From Pseudomonadota bacterium (lineage in GTDB: Bacteria > Pseudomonadota > Gammaproteobacteria > Burkholderiales > Burkholderiaceae_B): a stretch of DNA of 7,724 nt. Below, piece after piece: positions 6,309 through 7,724 of the stretch. The notes under the pieces are model-generated. The model ran no database searches. It was given only the letters and a program-made list of their open reading frames with translations, and was not told the DNA's origin. The number at the start of each line of letters is the position of its first letter. Within the stretch, counting starts at the first letter, position 1. The stretch spans positions 1-7,724 of the forward strand of contig JAEWFK010000141.1 in NCBI GenBank assembly GCA_023388835.1, written 5' to 3'. The position numbers and the translations under genes are program-made.

Positions 6309-7247
6309 TCAGTTTGCCGGTCTTACGCGGCTTAGAACGATCATCCCCGCCAGAACGAGACCCGTCCCCGTGAGCTGCAGTGCGGTAAGGGGTTCATCCA
6401 GCAGCCACGCAGCCAAAAAAAGCACCGAGACAGGGCCGCTCATGCCCAGCTGGGATGTCATAGGCGCGCCCACGCGGGCCACCGACCACATGATCATGAA
6501 GGTCGGGATGACGGTGTGAAACACGGCATGGACGATGGACAGCTGATACACGGCCAGCGGCTGCACCAGACCCTGCCATCCCTTGATCGTCAGGAAGTGA
6601 ATGATGGTGTAGACCGCTGACACACTCATGGCATAGGCCACCAGCCGGGTGGAGCCCACCCGCGCAAGGACTTCGCCCGAACTGATCAGGTAAATCGCAT
6701 ACGTGAACGCCGACGCCAGGACAAAGCCGGCACCCAGCAGCACATTGCTGCCGGCCATCGACAGATCCTGAATGAAAGCGAATAGCACCCCTAGATAGGA
6801 CAGCCCCATGGCCAGCCACTGTCCTGCTGAGATACGGCGCTTCAAGTACAACGCCGAGATCAGCAGGACAAAGGTCGGCGACAGAAAAAGAATCAGCCGC
6901 TCCAACCCCGCGCTGATGTACTGCAGGCCAAGGAAATCCAGATAGCTCGACAGGTAATACCCGATGAAACCCAGCAGCACGATACGAACGGCATCCCGGC
7001 GGTTCAGACGCAGCCGCTTGCCTTGGCGCGCCTGGCGAGCCTGAAGCAGCGCGATGAACGCAAAGAACGGCAGGGAAAACATCATGCGAAAACCCATGAC
7101 CGTCAGAGCGTCCACACCGTATCGGTAGGTCAGCTTGGCCACAATGGCCTTCGCGGAAAAGAGTATGGCCCCCAGGACGGCCAGCGCAAAACCGGTCCAG
7201 TAGCGGCTGTTGACTGATGCTTTGGCGGGTGCTGTGTCAGCGCTCAT
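6309..7247 (-). CDS. EamA-family drug/metabolite transporter (DMT superfamily)
   Basis: A 312-residue inner-membrane permease with two EamA repeats of five helices each (about 17-155 and 168-308), the normal length for this family. Each repeat ends in the characteristic segment: ERLILFLSPTFVLLISALYL (116-135) with the following basic KRR, and SQLGMSGPVSVLFLAAWLLD (265-284) followed by EPLT. The short hydrophilic N-terminus and the positively charged loop at 71-84 (RQARQGKRLRLNRR) fit a cytoplasmic N-terminus. Members export amino acids, nucleosides or other metabolites, and the substrate cannot be read from the sequence. The ATG start has GAGGG at about six bases. It is a single-gene unit facing the patatin gene and is preceded by inverted repeats at 7265-7301 that might be regulatory. 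Confidence 0.92.
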   Translation of the reverse strand: MSADTAPAKASVNSRYWTGFALAVLGAILFSAKAIVAKLTYRYGVDALTVMGFRMMFSLPFFAFIALLQARQARQGKRLRLNRRDAVRIVLLGFIGYYLSSYLDFLGLQYISAGLERLILFLSPTFVLLISALYLKRRISAGQWLAMGLSYLGVLFAFIQDLSMAGSNVLLGAGFVLASAFTYAIYLISSGEVLARVGSTRLVAYAMSVSAVYTIIHFLTIKGWQGLVQPLAVYQLSIVHAVFHTVIPTFMIMWSVARVGAPMTSQLGMSGPVSVLFLAAWLLDEPLTALQLTGTGLVLAGMIVLSRVRPAN

Positions 7248-7497
7248 GGGCGCCCTCGAACCTTATGCGTTGCCGCATCGGACAATTGCTGAAAATGTCC
7301 GGTCCCAAGCAGGAGCGGCAAAAATCGAGAGAACACATAAGCACAACCATGAACACGGAGAAAACGTCTGACTACGGCCAACGGGCGCCGTCTCGAATCA
7401 GGCCGACTGGGGATACGCTGGCGCCTTTCTAGGAATCATACCGCCACTCGTGTTCGCTTTTCGTCACGCGCTCCTCGTCGGCACCGCTCCCCCTTGC
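7248..7497. other. Intergenic stretch without a convincing gene
   Basis: Apart from the inverted repeats at 7265-7301, I see no supported gene here. Short open frames (for example one ending near 7432) overlap the transporter start, have no ribosome-binding site and resemble no family I know. Confidence 0.55.
7265..7301. repeat. Two adjoining inverted repeats upstream of the EamA gene
   Basis: ATGCG (7265-7269) and CGCAT (7274-7278) flank four bases. Immediately after, CGGACA (7279-7284) and TGTCCG (7296-7301) flank eleven bases. Both are perfect. They lie 18-54 bases upstream of the transporter start, in its leader or promoter zone. They could be an operator or leader hairpins. I could not identify a clear minus-strand promoter to position them against. 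Confidence 0.45.
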
Positions 7498-7527
7498 TTG
7501 ACATGCATGAACGGTAAAGGTTATAAA
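7498..7527 (+). promoter_or_regulatory. Near-consensus sigma70 promoter upstream of a hairpin
   Basis: TTGACA (7498-7503), an exact -35, is followed after 18 bases by TATAAA (7522-7527); with a 17-base spacer the hexamer would read TTATAA. The start point would fall near 7534, inside the left arm of the inverted repeat at 7528-7578 and about 100 bases upstream of the tRNA. It could serve the tRNA as a second promoter or drive a separate short RNA. Confidence 0.6.
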
Positions 7528-7578
7528 TCGTCTTTCGTTTTTCAGCGACTCTTTCACGGAAGGAAAAGCGAGAGACGA
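7528..7578 (+). repeat. 16-bp imperfect hairpin directly downstream of a promoter
   Basis: Bases 7528-7543 pair with 7563-7578 over 16 positions, 14 of them Watson-Crick and two G-U in a plus-strand RNA. Read on the minus strand those two would be A-C mismatches, so a plus-strand transcript is favoured. The 19-base loop can form a small inner stem (7551-7554 with 7559-7562). The left arm ends in five T then C and the right arm contains AAAA. No coding role is evident. It may be the 5' end of a small RNA, a leader, or a bidirectional barrier to transcription. Confidence 0.55.
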
Positions 7579-7593
7579 CTCAGGAAGAGTGCC

Positions 7594-7623
7594 TTGCACA
7601 TGTAGTAAAAAATGTGCTATATT
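7594..7623 (+). promoter_or_regulatory. Sigma70 promoter of tRNA-Asn
   Basis: TTGCAC (7594-7599), 18 bases, TATATT (7618-7623). The predicted start point near 7630 is about eight bases before the mature tRNA, which is typical of tRNA promoters. Perfect inverted repeat arms GCACAT (7596-7601) and ATGTGC (7612-7617) occupy the -35 end and the spacer. Confidence 0.65.
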
Positions 7624-7637
7624 CTTTCTTCTTCAGT

Positions 7638-7713
7638 TCCCCGATAGCTCAGTCGGTAGAGCGACGGACTGTTAATCCGCAGGTCACAGGTTCGAGCCCT
7701 GTTCGGGGAGCCA
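7638..7713 (+). tRNA. tRNA-Asn (anticodon GTT)
   Basis: A complete 76-base cloverleaf. The acceptor stem TCCCCGA (7638-7644) pairs with TCGGGGA (7703-7709), the discriminator base is G at 7710, and CCA is encoded (7711-7713). The D-arm contains AGCTCAGTCGGTAGAGC, the anticodon GTT is at 7671-7673 (positions 34-36) in loop CTGTTAA, and the T-loop is GGTTCGAGCC. It matches the well-known bacterial asparagine tRNA pattern. No integrase or duplicated 3' end is visible in the few bases that follow, so use as an attachment site cannot be judged. Confidence 0.98.
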
Positions 7714-7724
7714 CAGAATACCGA

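Noticed and set aside
7217..7432. Plus-strand open frame of 71 codons in the gap before the tRNA
   Set aside because: It overlaps the transporter start, lacks a ribosome-binding site and resembles no known protein. An internal ATG near 7348 gives only 27 codons without support.
7638..7724. tRNA-Asn as an integration site of a genomic island
   Set aside because: Only 11 bases follow the tRNA, and no integrase or direct repeat of the tRNA 3' end is visible within the window.
1..7724. CRISPR array, insertion sequence, toxin-antitoxin pair or phage-defence genes
   Set aside because: No direct-repeat series, transposase motifs, terminal repeats or known defence domains were seen on either strand.

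Overview
The window looks like chromosomal DNA from a betaproteobacterium, probably order Burkholderiales and plausibly near Alcaligenaceae. This rests on the high G+C, on a norR / norA-norB arrangement like the one known from Ralstonia/Cupriavidus, and on the accessory genes present (SirB2-like, patatin with a long C-terminal part, EamA). The taxon is an inference. No mobile element, CRISPR array or rRNA is visible.

The left half (1-4197) is a complete nitric-oxide detoxification and respiration module. On the minus strand, norA (1957-2463) encodes a short hemerythrin-like di-iron protein of the YtfE/DnrN type. It overlaps by 8 bases the start of norB (3-1964), a quinol-dependent NO reductase cut by the left window edge. 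Divergently, on the plus strand, norR (2614-4197) encodes a GAF / AAA+ / HTH sigma54-dependent NO sensor. The gap between norA and norR carries a near-perfect -24/-12 sigma54 promoter facing norA-norB and three exact GGT-N7-ACC NorR boxes. The inferred circuit is that NO binds iron in the NorR GAF domain, NorR on the three boxes remodels sigma54 polymerase, norA-norB is transcribed, NorB reduces NO to N2O, and NorA scavenges NO or repairs iron centres.

The middle (4211-6259) holds a minus-strand tautomerase-superfamily gene with a GTG start, convergent with norR. Divergent from it is a two-gene plus-strand unit: a small four-helix membrane protein of the SirB2 family, then a patatin-like serine hydrolase 13 bases downstream.

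The right end (6309-7724) has a convergent EamA-type ten-helix transporter on the minus strand. A gap of about 390 bases without a convincing protein gene follows, and the window closes with a complete tRNA-Asn(GTT) gene. That gap is not empty: it has paired inverted repeats just upstream of the transporter start, a near-consensus sigma70 promoter that runs directly into a 16-bp imperfect hairpin, and a second promoter immediately before the tRNA with a 6-bp inverted repeat set between its -35 and -10. The promoter-hairpin pair is the least explained element of the window. The main molecular oddities elsewhere are a GAFSGA (not GAFTGA) loop in NorR, NorA lacking the usual N-terminal ScdA domain, a NorR box almost touching the norR start codon, and a seven-G run near the 5' end of norB.
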